Assembly (NCBI RefSeq): GCF_011388195.1
Contig: NZ_CP049990.1
Span: 744,001-808,000, forward strand
Direction of reading: 5' to 3'
Origin: Pusillimonas sp. DMV24BSW_D
GTDB taxonomy: Bacteria; Pseudomonadota; Gammaproteobacteria; Burkholderiales; Burkholderiaceae_B
Length of the DNA: 64,000 bases
A program made the translations under genes and the position numbers. Below are positions 31,541-40,296 of this stretch, piece after piece (within the stretch, counting starts at the first letter, position 1; each line of letters opens with the position of its first letter). The notes below the pieces were generated by a model. The model was not told the origin of the DNA and did no database searches. It was given only the letters and a program-made list of their open reading frames with translations.

Positions 31541-33694
31541 TTAGTTCAAGCAGCACTTCTTGTATTTGCGACCACTGCCACAGTGGCAGGGCTCATTTCT
31601 CCCGAGTTTTTTGCGCTGCCCACCCCTCCGCAAGTATTGATGGGGTGCATTAAGAGCCTGAGTTGCTGGCTTCATGTCTGCAGTTAGCTCATCCAGCTCC
31701 TCAGAGGGCTCCCATGGAAAGTCCAACGTGACACCGAACTGGACTTGCCCATCCGGATCCACGGAGACGCCAAACCATTGTGCTGCCCGTTGCTTGTACT
31801 TGCGCTTGGCACAATGGGTCTTCAGCACGGTCATGGCTTCGGGGGTTGCTACTGGATTGCAATGAAAGCTGACGCCGCATGGTGGTGTGCTGGATGCCAG
31901 CGTCACGTCGTGCCGTTTCCCGACGAGCTGTGTGTTCCGCGTGATGATCTCGAGTATGCGATCGACGTTTCTACATGAATCTTCGCTCATCGAGAGCAAA
32001 TGAAATCCGAGCTCAAGAACTGCCGGATCCGGCCTTGCTTCTATCTCTTTGATGAGGCCCTCGTAGCGGGTTCCGCGCATCTTCGTAAGGATGCCCTCAG
32101 GCGTATCGTCTCCAAGCTGGTTATCCCTGCGAACCATCATCGCCGCGTCCAGGTCTTGCGCGATGGAGTCATCGAGCATGACGCAGTTGTACTTCTCATC
32201 TAACCATAGGTTCTGCTTCAGGTGATAGCCGAGCACGGTCAGTTCGTGCCCGCTCATCAGCTTGTCCGAGGCAGCCACACGCAGCTTCACATAGCTCAGA
32301 AGTCGCAACGGTGACGCCAGCATCTCCGTCAGAGTATCGAGAAGGAACACGTCCAGCACAAACGGAGGCCGGATAACATCTGTGGTTTGGAACTTCAGTG
32401 ATTGGCTCGACTGAAACGCCAGTGCTGGATAGTGTTCCGAAACTAGGCTGAATAGGAAGACCTCTTTAATACTTGCAGGAAGCTCAACTTCGTTGCTTTC
32501 ATCGTCCACCAACCGACAACCACCTGCAAGCATCTCGTTGGCGCACACCCAGCCCTGGTCGTAGGAATCTTGGATGGCAGCAACGAAGTCTGTCTTCAGT
32601 TGATTGTCGTTCCCCTTACGCGCCGCGATCGTCAGTTTCTTCGCCTTGGCCTGCACGATGATGAGCCGGTCTCCGTAGATAACTAAAACATCAGCCTCCC
32701 CCACGATGTCCTTGCCACGATGCAAGTTCACATTCACATGAACGTGTTTGCGGCCGAAAACCTCGGCCAGCCGACGCGCGGCGAACTGCTCAGTGAAGGC
32801 GCCGCGATGCTTGGCGGCCTGCGGGCGGTAGGGCTTATCGTCCCACATCCAGAAAAACGGAGACTCGTACAGAGCCTCGTATATGGCGTAGTGTAAAAAA
32901 AGGAGCACTGTCCCCCGGTCAGTCGGAAGCAAGGGGAAAGCAGCGACCTCATTGAAGTCTCCCACCTCCTTGAACGCGGCGTTGTCCCCTTTAAAGAGGA
33001 AGGCACAGAAGAACGCTCGGACTATGTCTTGAGCAACTCCGCTATGAAGCGCCACTTCATCCAGCGAAAACTCGAATGCGGGCAACCATGTTTCAGGCTG
33101 GGCCTTGGCTGCTCTGGCGTCCGCAAAGAGTTGCGTCCCCTTTTCGTCCATCAACGCGCACATCGTCTTCGCGATGACCCTCGCTTGGCCAGAAGTAAAA
33201 CCTTTGGCCTGGAGCATCCAGTCGTCATCGGCTTCATACTTCTCAGGCACGAAATCTCTATACTGAAAGGCGTAGGCTGATTCGGTGCCGTAGAAGATGG
33301 GCTCTCGCATTCCAGGACCGCGCCACGGATCCGGTGGCTTTTTCCCTGCCTTCACCGCCTCGAACATAGCCGCAAACATCGGATAGGACATTGCGTCATG
33401 CAGCTCCTTCATGAGGGAGTCGGTGCGCATGACGTAGTCCTCGACCACATCAGACGGCTGCTGGGATAGGTTCAAAGGTTTCTTGGCCATTAAGCCAATC
33501 AGAGTCGTCAATTCTGTCCGATTCAGCCGCTCACTGCTGAACAACTGGTCCATATCGGATGGCTCCAGCTTGCCCTTGATGTGGATGACGTTGTCGCGAT
33601 GACAGATGTGCGCAATCGCATGAACGTACCCGGGCGAAGCGGCTAGCGTGGCCAGATCCTCAAGAATCTGGGATTCTTCCCTCGGCTTCTCCAT
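31541..33694 (-). CDS. SEC-C motif protein with PD-(D/E)XK/NERD-like nuclease domain
   Basis: 717 residues from ATG 33694 (MEKPREESQILEDLATLA) with AGGGAGG upstream. The extreme C-terminus LGRNEPCHCGSGRKYKKCC is a complete SEC-C zinc motif. Around residues 300-370, AFTEQFAARRLAEVFG followed by GEADVLVIYGDRLIIVQAKAKKLT forms a PD-(D/E)XK nuclease pattern (Glu early, then D-x9-(Q)xK), as in NERD domains. The N-terminal ~270 and the middle ~330-690 are unrecognised, largely helical. SEC-C proteins often occur in defence islands, and a nuclease domain fits that, but no partner is proven. It diverges from the three-gene operon starting at 33858. Confidence 0.65.
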   Translation of the reverse strand: MEKPREESQILEDLATLAASPGYVHAIAHICHRDNVIHIKGKLEPSDMDQLFSSERLNRTELTTLIGLMAKKPLNLSQQPSDVVEDYVMRTDSLMKELHDAMSYPMFAAMFEAVKAGKKPPDPWRGPGMREPIFYGTESAYAFQYRDFVPEKYEADDDWMLQAKGFTSGQARVIAKTMCALMDEKGTQLFADARAAKAQPETWLPAFEFSLDEVALHSGVAQDIVRAFFCAFLFKGDNAAFKEVGDFNEVAAFPLLPTDRGTVLLFLHYAIYEALYESPFFWMWDDKPYRPQAAKHRGAFTEQFAARRLAEVFGRKHVHVNVNLHRGKDIVGEADVLVIYGDRLIIVQAKAKKLTIAARKGNDNQLKTDFVAAIQDSYDQGWVCANEMLAGGCRLVDDESNEVELPASIKEVFLFSLVSEHYPALAFQSSQSLKFQTTDVIRPPFVLDVFLLDTLTEMLASPLRLLSYVKLRVAASDKLMSGHELTVLGYHLKQNLWLDEKYNCVMLDDSIAQDLDAAMMVRRDNQLGDDTPEGILTKMRGTRYEGLIKEIEARPDPAVLELGFHLLSMSEDSCRNVDRILEIITRNTQLVGKRHDVTLASSTPPCGVSFHCNPVATPEAMTVLKTHCAKRKYKQRAAQWFGVSVDPDGQVQFGVTLDFPWEPSEELDELTADMKPATQALNAPHQYLRRGGQRKKLGRNEPCHCGSGRKYKKCCLN

Positions 33695-33857
33695 GGCCCT
33701 CCCTTTTAAGTGTGCAATCTGCTGCCGTACTTTTACGTCGCCCGACCGGGGTAAACACCGCGATGCCAGGTAGGCGTGGTGTTGCCATTTCTTTGTGAGC
33801 TCTGAAACAATATGATACGCTCCAGCCCATGTAAAGAAGAACAGTCGGGGTAGTCTA

Positions 33858-34700
33858 ATGGCAAGTGTAATGCGTACATTCCTGATTGCTAGAACGAAAA
33901 ATAACGAATTGCTGTACGGCCATTCCATCGTCTGGGAGCTTTCGGGGCTGGACTACGTCATCGACACCTGGAGGAAATGCCAACTGGGTGAAATTTCAAT
34001 CTACTTCAAGGATCTGCAAGATGGGGCCGAGGTGAATGCCGCATTGAAGGAAGGCATTTTTAATCTTGCTCCGGAACTCGATATTTGTATTTCCCTAGAT
34101 TTGCCGGAGTCAGAAACTTTCTTCATAGAGAAAAGCTACGACGAAGAAAACTTCAATCCACTCTCAGGCCTTTGCTCTTTTGCGACGGTATACTTTCGTG
34201 AGCTTTCAGCAGATAGCGGAGATCTGGCCGATGTCCCGCGTCGTTACAAAGAAGCATTTGAAAGAATCAAAGACGACTTCCATATCGACATACTGGCGAA
34301 GCCGCATCTGTTGGGTAGTTTCACAGTGTTCCGCCCCACTAGAATCGAGGAAGAATTCAAAGGTTTTCAAAGCGATACCGCGGCGGGTTATAGGATACGT
34401 CTCCTCGATTATTTCCAGTTATATGAAGGAGCTAAGGTATGCCTAACGGCTGTCGCGGGGCATGACACTCACACAACGGAACTGACGCTGGACGATGACC
34501 TGCACGTCATAGATTGTGGATTTGTACCTGATCGACATGTAACAACTATAGAGCTGAATGGACAGATCATCTATCGATCCAGTTTTTCTTTAGTGAAACA
34601 CATCAACTTTACAGCGCATGTAGTGGAAGAAAAGCAAGTGCGAATCGGCGACAAGGTGATAGTCCAGAAAAGATCGTCGGAGGACCGCTTTGATGTCTAA
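33858..34700 (+). CDS. Unrecognised protein, first gene of a three-gene operon
   Basis: 280 residues with no motif I can assign with confidence; a loose resemblance to N-terminal domains of VPA1262-type proteins is only an impression. The N-terminus alternates strands (FLIARTKNNELLYGHSIVWEL) and acidic loops; later parts contain an FTVFRPTR segment and a C-terminal run of beta strands (GDKVIVQKRSSEDRFDV). No signal peptide or membrane helix. It overlaps the next gene by 8 bp and is divergent from the SEC-C nuclease gene, so co-regulation with the downstream PLD-like gene is likely. Confidence 0.55.
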   Translation: MASVMRTFLIARTKNNELLYGHSIVWELSGLDYVIDTWRKCQLGEISIYFKDLQDGAEVNAALKEGIFNLAPELDICISLDLPESETFFIEKSYDEENFNPLSGLCSFATVYFRELSADSGDLADVPRRYKEAFERIKDDFHIDILAKPHLLGSFTVFRPTRIEEEFKGFQSDTAAGYRIRLLDYFQLYEGAKVCLTAVAGHDTHTTELTLDDDLHVIDCGFVPDRHVTTIELNGQIIYRSSFSLVKHINFTAHVVEEKQVRIGDKVIVQKRSSEDRFDV

Positions 34701-35367
34701 ATGGGCGGAACGAAGGCGCACGATCCATGCGGAGTCAGACTACGATCCCCTGACGTCGATTCCCATGCTTGAAGAAGGACTGTTCGACGAAACCTTGGCA
34801 AGAAAGCGTATTACCGATGCTTTCGATGCCGCCCATTCGCGGAATATCGTCATCCTCGACCCTTACCTGCTGTCTTCGGATATTGCTTTGATTCTTGAGC
34901 TTTTTGCAACCCAGGCAGACAGGAACATTACCGTGATCACGCATCTGAACCGGATCAAGGGGGAGAATGGCAAATCACCGCCTAAGTTGGAAGAGGCTAG
35001 GCGCCTGGAGGCTATTGTTAGCGAATTGAACCAGAAAGGTATTTTCAGTTCATTCGAAATCATAGTCACTAAGTTCGATTTTCATGATCGGTTCTTTTTC
35101 TGTACGGACGAAGATAAAGACGGTGTACTGCTCGCCTCAGGTGGTTCATTGAGCATGTTGCTCAAAAGTTACTCTGGACTAATTAGAATCAACAACAGGA
35201 CGTTCAGGCGCATGATTGCGAAGTTCGTTCAGCTCGCCCAATCCGATGGCTGGGGCTTGCCGCAATACATACAGGAAAACCATGGACCTCGAACAGCTAA
35301 AGGAATGCGTCAAGTCGGGACGTCATATCAGGAAGGACGCCCAGGTCCGATTGCCGCGCGAGGATGA
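34693..35367 (+). CDS. PLD-like (HKD-fold) protein, middle gene of operon
   Basis: 224 residues from ATG 34693; TTG 34690 is the alternative. The core resembles one half of a phospholipase-D-like fold: a strand ILDPYLLSS (~54), then FDFHDRFFFC (~128-137), in which HDR stands where HxK is usual, and a glycine/serine block GGSLSMLLKSYSGLIRINN. The HDR variant is seen in PLD-like domains of several anti-phage proteins. Its C-terminal ~28 residues overlap the next gene by 86 bp in another frame and look like non-native tail sequence (GMRQVGTSYQEGRPGPIAARG). Nuclease activity is unproven. Confidence 0.6.
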   Translation: MSKWAERRRTIHAESDYDPLTSIPMLEEGLFDETLARKRITDAFDAAHSRNIVILDPYLLSSDIALILELFATQADRNITVITHLNRIKGENGKSPPKLEEARRLEAIVSELNQKGIFSSFEIIVTKFDFHDRFFFCTDEDKDGVLLASGGSLSMLLKSYSGLIRINNRTFRRMIAKFVQLAQSDGWGLPQYIQENHGPRTAKGMRQVGTSYQEGRPGPIAARG

Positions 35368-36157
35368 GGTCAAGATTTATATCTACATTGACCTAATCAA
35401 GTACGGTGTCATCTATGAAGCAGGGTATTGGCTCGATTCCGATTTCGCCAAAGCTTTTAAGTCCTTGTCCATTGAGACCAAGGCCGAGCTTGCCGAAATA
35501 GATGGAAACTTGGTACTGCCGGCCGCCTTACTTACCGAACTTTATCAACTGGACTACCCGGCATGGACCAATAGCGGGAACGCCATGATCAAGGAAATGG
35601 TCCTGGCATCGGCTATCGTGGACAACAGACTGGACCTGATCGACAAAGATGATTACTGGGCGCTTTACCGGTACTTCGTTAACACGCGTCTAGAGTTGAC
35701 CAGTCTAAGCGACTTCTCAAACCCGCTGTTCGTGAAATTCATGCTGGACAAACTGATCACGGAAAAACGGGTCATTTTTACCTGGATCGTTCAAAACCTG
35801 ATATCCATGATCCGGGCTTCGTCTCTGCGTCCGGCCGAGCATGAGAAATTCTTCGTGGAGCTGTTTAAGGAAAGCCAGTACGTCCAGGGTGAGCGCGCAG
35901 ACCTTTTTCTAGAAGCAGTGGAAAAGCATCCACGCTTATTCTGCTTACTTATTAAAGACCGATTGTCGATAGATCCCTTCAGCAAGCAGACCAATTACTC
36001 GCAATGGTTACGAGACAGTGAAAAGTTCTTGTATTTGGGTAAACTGCGCACGATCAAGGGGGTCGACACCACGGCTGGCGTGGCGGATTTTGATCGCCGA
36101 TTGATACTGTACAAAGATATGAACCGGTGTCCGCGAGGGCTGGGAAGGTTTTCGTAA
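35282..36157 (+). CDS. Unrecognised helical protein, third gene of operon
   Basis: 291 residues from ATG 35282 (MDLEQLKECVKSGRHIRKDAQ) with ACAGGAAAAC upstream; an earlier in-frame start at 35216 would overlap the PLD-like gene much more. Composition is helix-rich with repeated hydrophobic/acidic periodicity (LPAALLTELYQLDYP, LFVKFMLDKLITEKRVIFTWIVQNL). I recognise no domain. Because it follows the PLD-like gene with an overlapping start and shares direction, it is probably a partner or immunity-type protein, but the sequence gives no direct evidence. The island boundary repeats lie ~115-200 bp after its stop. Confidence 0.5.
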   Translation: MDLEQLKECVKSGRHIRKDAQVRLPREDEVKIYIYIDLIKYGVIYEAGYWLDSDFAKAFKSLSIETKAELAEIDGNLVLPAALLTELYQLDYPAWTNSGNAMIKEMVLASAIVDNRLDLIDKDDYWALYRYFVNTRLELTSLSDFSNPLFVKFMLDKLITEKRVIFTWIVQNLISMIRASSLRPAEHEKFFVELFKESQYVQGERADLFLEAVEKHPRLFCLLIKDRLSIDPFSKQTNYSQWLRDSEKFLYLGKLRTIKGVDTTAGVADFDRRLILYKDMNRCPRGLGRFS

Positions 36158-36270
36158 GCTCGTAAGCTTTACCTGGCACTTAGCCTCAATAGTTTAGCTA
36201 AGCGGCTGCTTCTGGCCGTTTGCAGGCGAAGAAAGTTGTTTAGTAGCAGGGGAAACTGGTGTTTTCAGAT

Positions 36271-36321
36271 TTTTTGATTAATAGTGAGAAAACTTCCGGA
36301 AATTTTTATTAATTGTGAGAA
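36271..36321. repeat. Pair of ~20-bp direct repeats at the island edge
   Basis: TTTTTGATTAATAGTGAGAA at 36271-36290 and TTTTTATTAATTGTGAGAA at 36303-36321 differ by one substitution and one deleted base, with 32 bp between their starts. They lie just before the truncated fold-back repeat. They could be recombinase or regulator sites; I found no third copy at the gyrB side. Confidence 0.6.
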
Positions 36322-36338
36322 TCGACATGATGGTTTAT

Positions 36339-36475
36339 TGAGGTGTTTTTGTTTGAGTCGGGCTGCCTTTTGGGGTGGCCGGGCGGCGGGGCCATCGCAC
36401 GGCCCCTGCGGGGCTTCCCGTTGGTTGCGCCTGCGGGTGGATTGTTATAGATCTTAGTTTAGTGGGTTGAGTGTA
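36339..36475. repeat. Truncated copy of the gyrB-distal fold-back repeat
   Basis: Starts with TTGAGGTGTTTTTGTTTGAG, then GTCGGGCTGCC and GGGCGGCGGGGCCATCGCAC, matching 19472-19590 except for a deletion of the terminator right arm and adjacent bases. A second deletion then removes the whole right arm, after which both copies again share GGATTGTTATAGAT (36439-36452; also just upstream of 19780). It can no longer fold back as the first copy does. Confidence 0.75.
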
Positions 36476-36515
36476 TGCACGAAATCGAGAAAGCCTGGAG
36501 CTAGCAGGCGAGGAC

Positions 36516-36635
36516 ATGGAAATGGTAAAAATGACAAGATTCAATACTGGGCAAGTGGGTGAGTTCTCCGTGGCGGCAGCGCTTGCTAGGCATGGTTTCA
36601 CGGTAGCCCTGCCTTCCGGTAACGCCCCAAACTGA
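36516..36635 (+). pseudogene. 39-codon N-terminal fragment of a PD-(D/E)XK-type endonuclease gene
   Basis: Reads MEMVKMTRFNTGQVGEFSVA then AALARHGFTVALPSGNAPN and stops. QVGEFSVAAALARHGFTVALPSG is how a family of stand-alone PD-(D/E)XK (group I intron-type) nucleases begins, in which the fold's first Glu is in GEF; the catalytic half that should follow is absent. AGGAC precedes the ATG. It looks like a 3'-truncated remnant next to the island edge. Confidence 0.55.
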
Positions 36636-36708
36636 GTCGAGCCGGGAAAGAAGGGCCCCAAAGGGTTAGATGGTTAATTTTGAAGAGCAGGCCACTTATA
36701 TTCTAATT

Positions 36709-37830
36709 TCACCACGGACATTGACTTCGATGCCAATCTAGAACCTCAGGGTTTGCTCGGTCGGACTTTTCTTTAGGTTGGCGAAGAGAGGCGCCATCCA
36801 ATTTTCCGTAACTCGTACTTGCTAGTTCAGGTGAAACTCGTACGGTCATTGTTTCGGAATCAACGGCGATTAGCCCTAAGTCAAACAAAGTATGGATGTC
36901 TGCTCGTAACAGTAGGCCATTAGATACAACGTTGGTGTGATCACCTTTATAGGGGTGGATGTGTGCTGCCTCGAGCACTGCAGATAGATTACAGCCCGTA
37001 ACGGCACAGGTATTGTCATAGGCTACTAGCAGAGCTTTGCGGAATGTTGGTTGACCCCTGCGCCGAATAATATCTGTGGAGATGCGTTGCCTGGCGTCAT
37101 TTACGTTTATAGGATCAAAAGCGATTGCTCTTTCTGCATTCTTTTCTGCGGTTATTAACGCATTATCGATAGGATTCGAGACCTGTCTTATTGATACACC
37201 AAATCGATTCCCTGAAGATGCATCGGCATAAATTTCCCAGACACCGTGTTGAGCAGGGTCGTAGAGTTCAAAGGTGCTTTTCCCAATTTTGAATAGCTTG
37301 TCATAGCGGCTATCTTGATCTGTTCTTCGCGGTTTTCTGTTTTGTAAGTAACCTGTTCGAGCAGGGGAGTTAACCGACAACATATAAAGATCGGTTAGGT
37401 TCTTTGAGTTGTACTCAGGGTGGTGAGCGAGGATCCAGTCTTCGACCTGTTTTCGGCCAGCGATACCGCCAAGTTGATTCACAGCATCAAGAGCCTTTTC
37501 CCAGGTGCGACTTTCTTTTTCGCTATTCACGTCTATTTGTTTTTGGAGAGCATCGCCCTGAATGATCTCGATCAGCTTCGCTTTTATGGCCGTACCGACA
37601 TTTACGGCAGGTTTGAGGCCAGGTATCCAGGGTAGGCCTAATTCATCAAGTACCGCAGAGATGTTCTGCATTCTGTACTCGAATGCCTTCGCCGAGCGTT
37701 CAAATCGCGAAGCTAAATCTTCATAGAAGTGCTTTTTGGAGTAGGTAACTCCAGCTTCTTGCATCTTTGCCATTTGGCGATATGCGTCTACAGCGGCAAG
37801 AAGCTCTTCTTCGCTCCAGTCTTTAGCCAT
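36709..37830 (-). CDS. HNH endonuclease
   Basis: 373 residues from ATG 37830 (MAKDWSEEELLAAVDAYRQM), with AAGGGGG upstream. The C-terminal HNH module (~275-320) is clear: CAVTGCNLSAVLEAAHIHPY, then GDHTNVVSNGLLLRADIHTLFD, which carries the zinc-stabilising cysteines, catalytic His pair and the Asn of the motif. N-terminal residues ~1-250 are unrecognised and helical; an RRTDQDSRYDKLFKIG stretch precedes the nuclease. Such proteins act as modification-dependent or defence nucleases in many genomes. It is convergent with the fragment at 36516 and follows hipA in the same direction, 158 bp away. Confidence 0.8.
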   Translation of the reverse strand: MAKDWSEEELLAAVDAYRQMAKMQEAGVTYSKKHFYEDLASRFERSAKAFEYRMQNISAVLDELGLPWIPGLKPAVNVGTAIKAKLIEIIQGDALQKQIDVNSEKESRTWEKALDAVNQLGGIAGRKQVEDWILAHHPEYNSKNLTDLYMLSVNSPARTGYLQNRKPRRTDQDSRYDKLFKIGKSTFELYDPAQHGVWEIYADASSGNRFGVSIRQVSNPIDNALITAEKNAERAIAFDPINVNDARQRISTDIIRRRGQPTFRKALLVAYDNTCAVTGCNLSAVLEAAHIHPYKGDHTNVVSNGLLLRADIHTLFDLGLIAVDSETMTVRVSPELASTSYGKLDGASLRQPKEKSDRANPEVLDWHRSQCPW

Positions 37831-37988
37831 GCTCCACCCCCTTGAATACTTATTTGCCTTAGAAGAAACTGAATTGTTCAAGCTTTTATGGCGGATGTTA
37901 CTAGAAAATATTGGGTGGAGCCGACTCGGCTTATTCGTATTGTGAATCGGCCAGGGTTTTCTAGACAGCTACGTCCCCTACAGCTGGA

Positions 37989-39341
37989 CTAACCAGCCAA
38001 TTTGTCGGCCGCACCCTGTAGTCCGCTAAGGATACTGTTCGCTACATGTTCAGGAAATTTCTCGGGCAGCATTGCACGAACCGAGCGCACGACTTCCGGC
38101 GTCTTTTCCACCATATCGCCGAGCACTACTTCGGCACCACGGCCATCCGGCGCCACGATGCCATGCTCTTTCCCCACAGCCAGCCAATGTCGGCGCACAA
38201 TATCCCGCATGACCCAGTGCGTGTTCTTTGAGCGCACCGCCATGGCCATCTTGGCCTTAAATGGGGATAATTGGTTCGCGCCTCTTCCTATAACAGGATA
38301 AGCAGAGAGCACGTCGTACAGCGGAGTGAGTTCGTAGGTGCCGCCAGGGCGCAGGAAAATGCTGAAGTTCTTCGCATGGCCATCGGTGGCGCGAAGCATC
38401 CAAAAAAGGACTTGGGCCTGGAAGAACGTACGGCGATCACGGTCTGGGTCTCTGGATGTGGCCAGCAGTTTCATAATGGTGCGCACGCCGGGGCCGCCGT
38501 CCGATTCGTACTTCAGGTGTGGCGGGGTTCCCGTTGCCTGGCACATGTCTTCCTGCGGTAGTCGAAGAAGCCATCTTTTGCCTTCTTCGTTTTCCCACCA
38601 CATACGGTCGAAGCGCTCGACTGCAAGTACTTTCATGTCCTCGAACTGAAGGATTTGCGTAGAGGCTACCGGTACACCATATGCGTGCAGAATTTTCGAG
38701 CATAGCCATTCGTTCTCAATCGAATCGTTCATGTCGAACTTAAGGTTGCCGACCAGGCCCAGCGGCAGTTTCAAAATATGTGTAGTGGGTGTCGCGCCAT
38801 GTGGCAGACACCATTGGTTATTGAGCCACGACAGGGCTGTTTTTTCCTGCGCACCCGCGATGGAAATCCGAAAGTCAACATCATCATTGTCTCGGTTGAT
38901 TTTTGACGCCGGCGCTAGGGTGTTGCGCAGTATTTGAGCCACCTCGGCATCGTTCAGCGGGGTTGCCGTCACTTCTTGAACGCTTTCGGGGGGCGCGCTG
39001 TTGGGGAGTACCTGCAACGCACCCACGCAATCCCGTCCAATCTCTGCCAGCAGCGCGAACGCTTCCGTTGAGCTTGTCTGAAACCGGCGTGCGACGCGTT
39101 CGCGGATAGCTTTGCTGTCTGGAAGCAGATTCTCGAAGTAGGCGCGTACGGCATCGCCACGATGCGGTTGGTTGCCCGGCGTAAAGGGCAATGACAGGGA
39201 CAGCGGCCGGCCTTGGCTGGCGTTCACCCAGTTGTCGTCGTACTGCAATATTTCGCCAACGTGGGGCCGCACACGCCACGTGCCGACGAAAGCGCCGTTC
39301 ATCCAAAGGTAAAGAGTCTGTGTGTGAGAGCGTCGACCCAT
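37989..39341 (-). CDS. hipA: HipA-family serine/threonine kinase toxin
   Basis: 450 residues. The N-terminal couple-HipA domain (TLYLWMNGAFVGTWRV) is followed by a kinase core with RISIAGAQEKTALSW (phosphate loop), KLPLGLVGNLKFDMNDSIENE, DGHAKNFSIFL (catalytic/metal loop) and ELTPLYDVLSAYPV. HipA toxins phosphorylate glutamyl-tRNA synthetase and cause dormancy in E. coli; other members have other targets. It lies 3 bp after hipB in the same operon. The kinase residues look intact. Confidence 0.92.
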   Translation of the reverse strand: MGRRSHTQTLYLWMNGAFVGTWRVRPHVGEILQYDDNWVNASQGRPLSLSLPFTPGNQPHRGDAVRAYFENLLPDSKAIRERVARRFQTSSTEAFALLAEIGRDCVGALQVLPNSAPPESVQEVTATPLNDAEVAQILRNTLAPASKINRDNDDVDFRISIAGAQEKTALSWLNNQWCLPHGATPTTHILKLPLGLVGNLKFDMNDSIENEWLCSKILHAYGVPVASTQILQFEDMKVLAVERFDRMWWENEEGKRWLLRLPQEDMCQATGTPPHLKYESDGGPGVRTIMKLLATSRDPDRDRRTFFQAQVLFWMLRATDGHAKNFSIFLRPGGTYELTPLYDVLSAYPVIGRGANQLSPFKAKMAMAVRSKNTHWVMRDIVRRHWLAVGKEHGIVAPDGRGAEVVLGDMVEKTPEVVRSVRAMLPEKFPEHVANSILSGLQGAADKLAG

Positions 39342-39344
39342 GAC

Positions 39345-39605
39345 TTACCAGTTCGGGTCGGTTGGCGGCTTTGGCGTGGAGGAGTCGCTACCCTGGCGCA
39401 GTACCAGTTCCACACCCAGGATGCTTAGAAGCGCCAGCAGTCGGTCGGCGCTGACTTTTTCCGCGTTGCGCTCTAAGGCAGAGAGTGTTTGTTGCGTGAC
39501 ACCCAGGCGCATGGCCACGGCGGACTGGGTTAGGCCAGCTTGTTTGCGAAATGCTTGGAGCAGCACCGGAAGTTGCTCTGCAGTGCGAATAGTGAAGTCT
39601 GCCAT
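39345..39605 (-). CDS. hipB: HipB-type antitoxin, XRE helix-turn-helix
   Basis: 86 residues from ATG 39605 (MADFTIRTAEQLPVLLQAF), with GAGA upstream; a frame extending to 39665 is less likely. The HTH is LTQSAVAMRLGVTQQTLSALERN. It ends in a Ser/Thr/Pro-rich tail, as HipB C-termini do. It should repress its own operon and neutralise the HipA kinase encoded just downstream. Confidence 0.9.
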   Translation of the reverse strand: MADFTIRTAEQLPVLLQAFRKQAGLTQSAVAMRLGVTQQTLSALERNAEKVSADRLLALLSILGVELVLRQGSDSSTPKPPTDPNW

Positions 39606-39629
39606 ACAAGTCTCACGCTGTATTTTCAA

Positions 39630-39651
39630 TTTACTAATTTTAGTTTGTAAA
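39630..39651. promoter_or_regulatory. Candidate HipB operator
   Basis: TTTAC (39630-39634) and GTAAA (39647-39651) flank 12 A/T-rich bases 25 bp upstream of hipB, in an AT-rich promoter region. The arms are short and no TATCC-type HipB site is present, so this is a weak call. Confidence 0.3.
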
Positions 39652-39848
39652 AATAAAATACGCAATATAGTATGTTTTTCTGAATTACAAATCAGAAACT
39701 GTATATTAATTTTACAGCCCCTATCTTGTAAAGCGGTTGAATCGACCCAAAGCGGCCGCTGGCACCGGCGGTTCTTGTACTATTAAAAATGGGAGCGGGA
39801 TCAACGCGTTGGATGCATAATTTTTTACTCACTTCAAGGAGCATGATT

Positions 39849-40286
39849 ATGTTGATATTAAGTGAAAGGCGAACCGCCACCCGAGTAATCTCCATTACGG
39901 CGCGCAATGCAGCGCATCGCATGGCCCTCATGCTTTGCGCCACGGCCATGGCGCTATTTACCATGCAAGCCTTCGCGCATCACGGCTGGGCCTGGGCGCA
40001 AGAGGAGCAGACCGAGTTGAAGGGCACTATCACCGAGATTTCAATGGCGCCGCCACATCCGGCCCTGCGCGTGAAGGACCAGGATGGTCGTGTGTGGCAA
40101 GTCGATCTGGGAAACCCGAGCCAGACACAGCGTTCAGGTTTCTCCGGCGACACTGCCAAAGTGGGCGATGACATTACGGTATTGGGCAACCGCACCAAAG
40201 AGCCGAACAAGGCGCATATAAAAGCCGTGCGCATTACGGTTGGCGGTAAACAGTACGACATGTATCCAGAACGCATCAAGCAATAA
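39849..40286 (+). CDS. Exported DUF6152-like protein
   Basis: 145 residues from ATG 39849, which has AAGGAG at a 7-base spacing; ATG 39843 is too close to it. A long basic N-terminus leads to a signal-peptide core (MALMLCATAMALFTMQAFA) cut before HHGWAWAQEEQ. The mature domain is a small beta-barrel-type sequence with TELKGTITEISMAPPHPALRV and DDITVLGNRTKEP, as in DUF6152 proteins. Function unknown. It is followed after 10 bp by a membrane protein of matching context (DUF2214/DUF6644 type), a common two-gene unit. Confidence 0.8.
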   Translation: MLILSERRTATRVISITARNAAHRMALMLCATAMALFTMQAFAHHGWAWAQEEQTELKGTITEISMAPPHPALRVKDQDGRVWQVDLGNPSQTQRSGFSGDTAKVGDDITVLGNRTKEPNKAHIKAVRITVGGKQYDMYPERIKQ

Positions 40287-40296
40287 CGACACGGCG

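Noticed and set aside
36271-36321. CRISPR-like repeats
   Set aside because: Only two imperfect 20-bp units with one 12-bp gap, and no cas genes.
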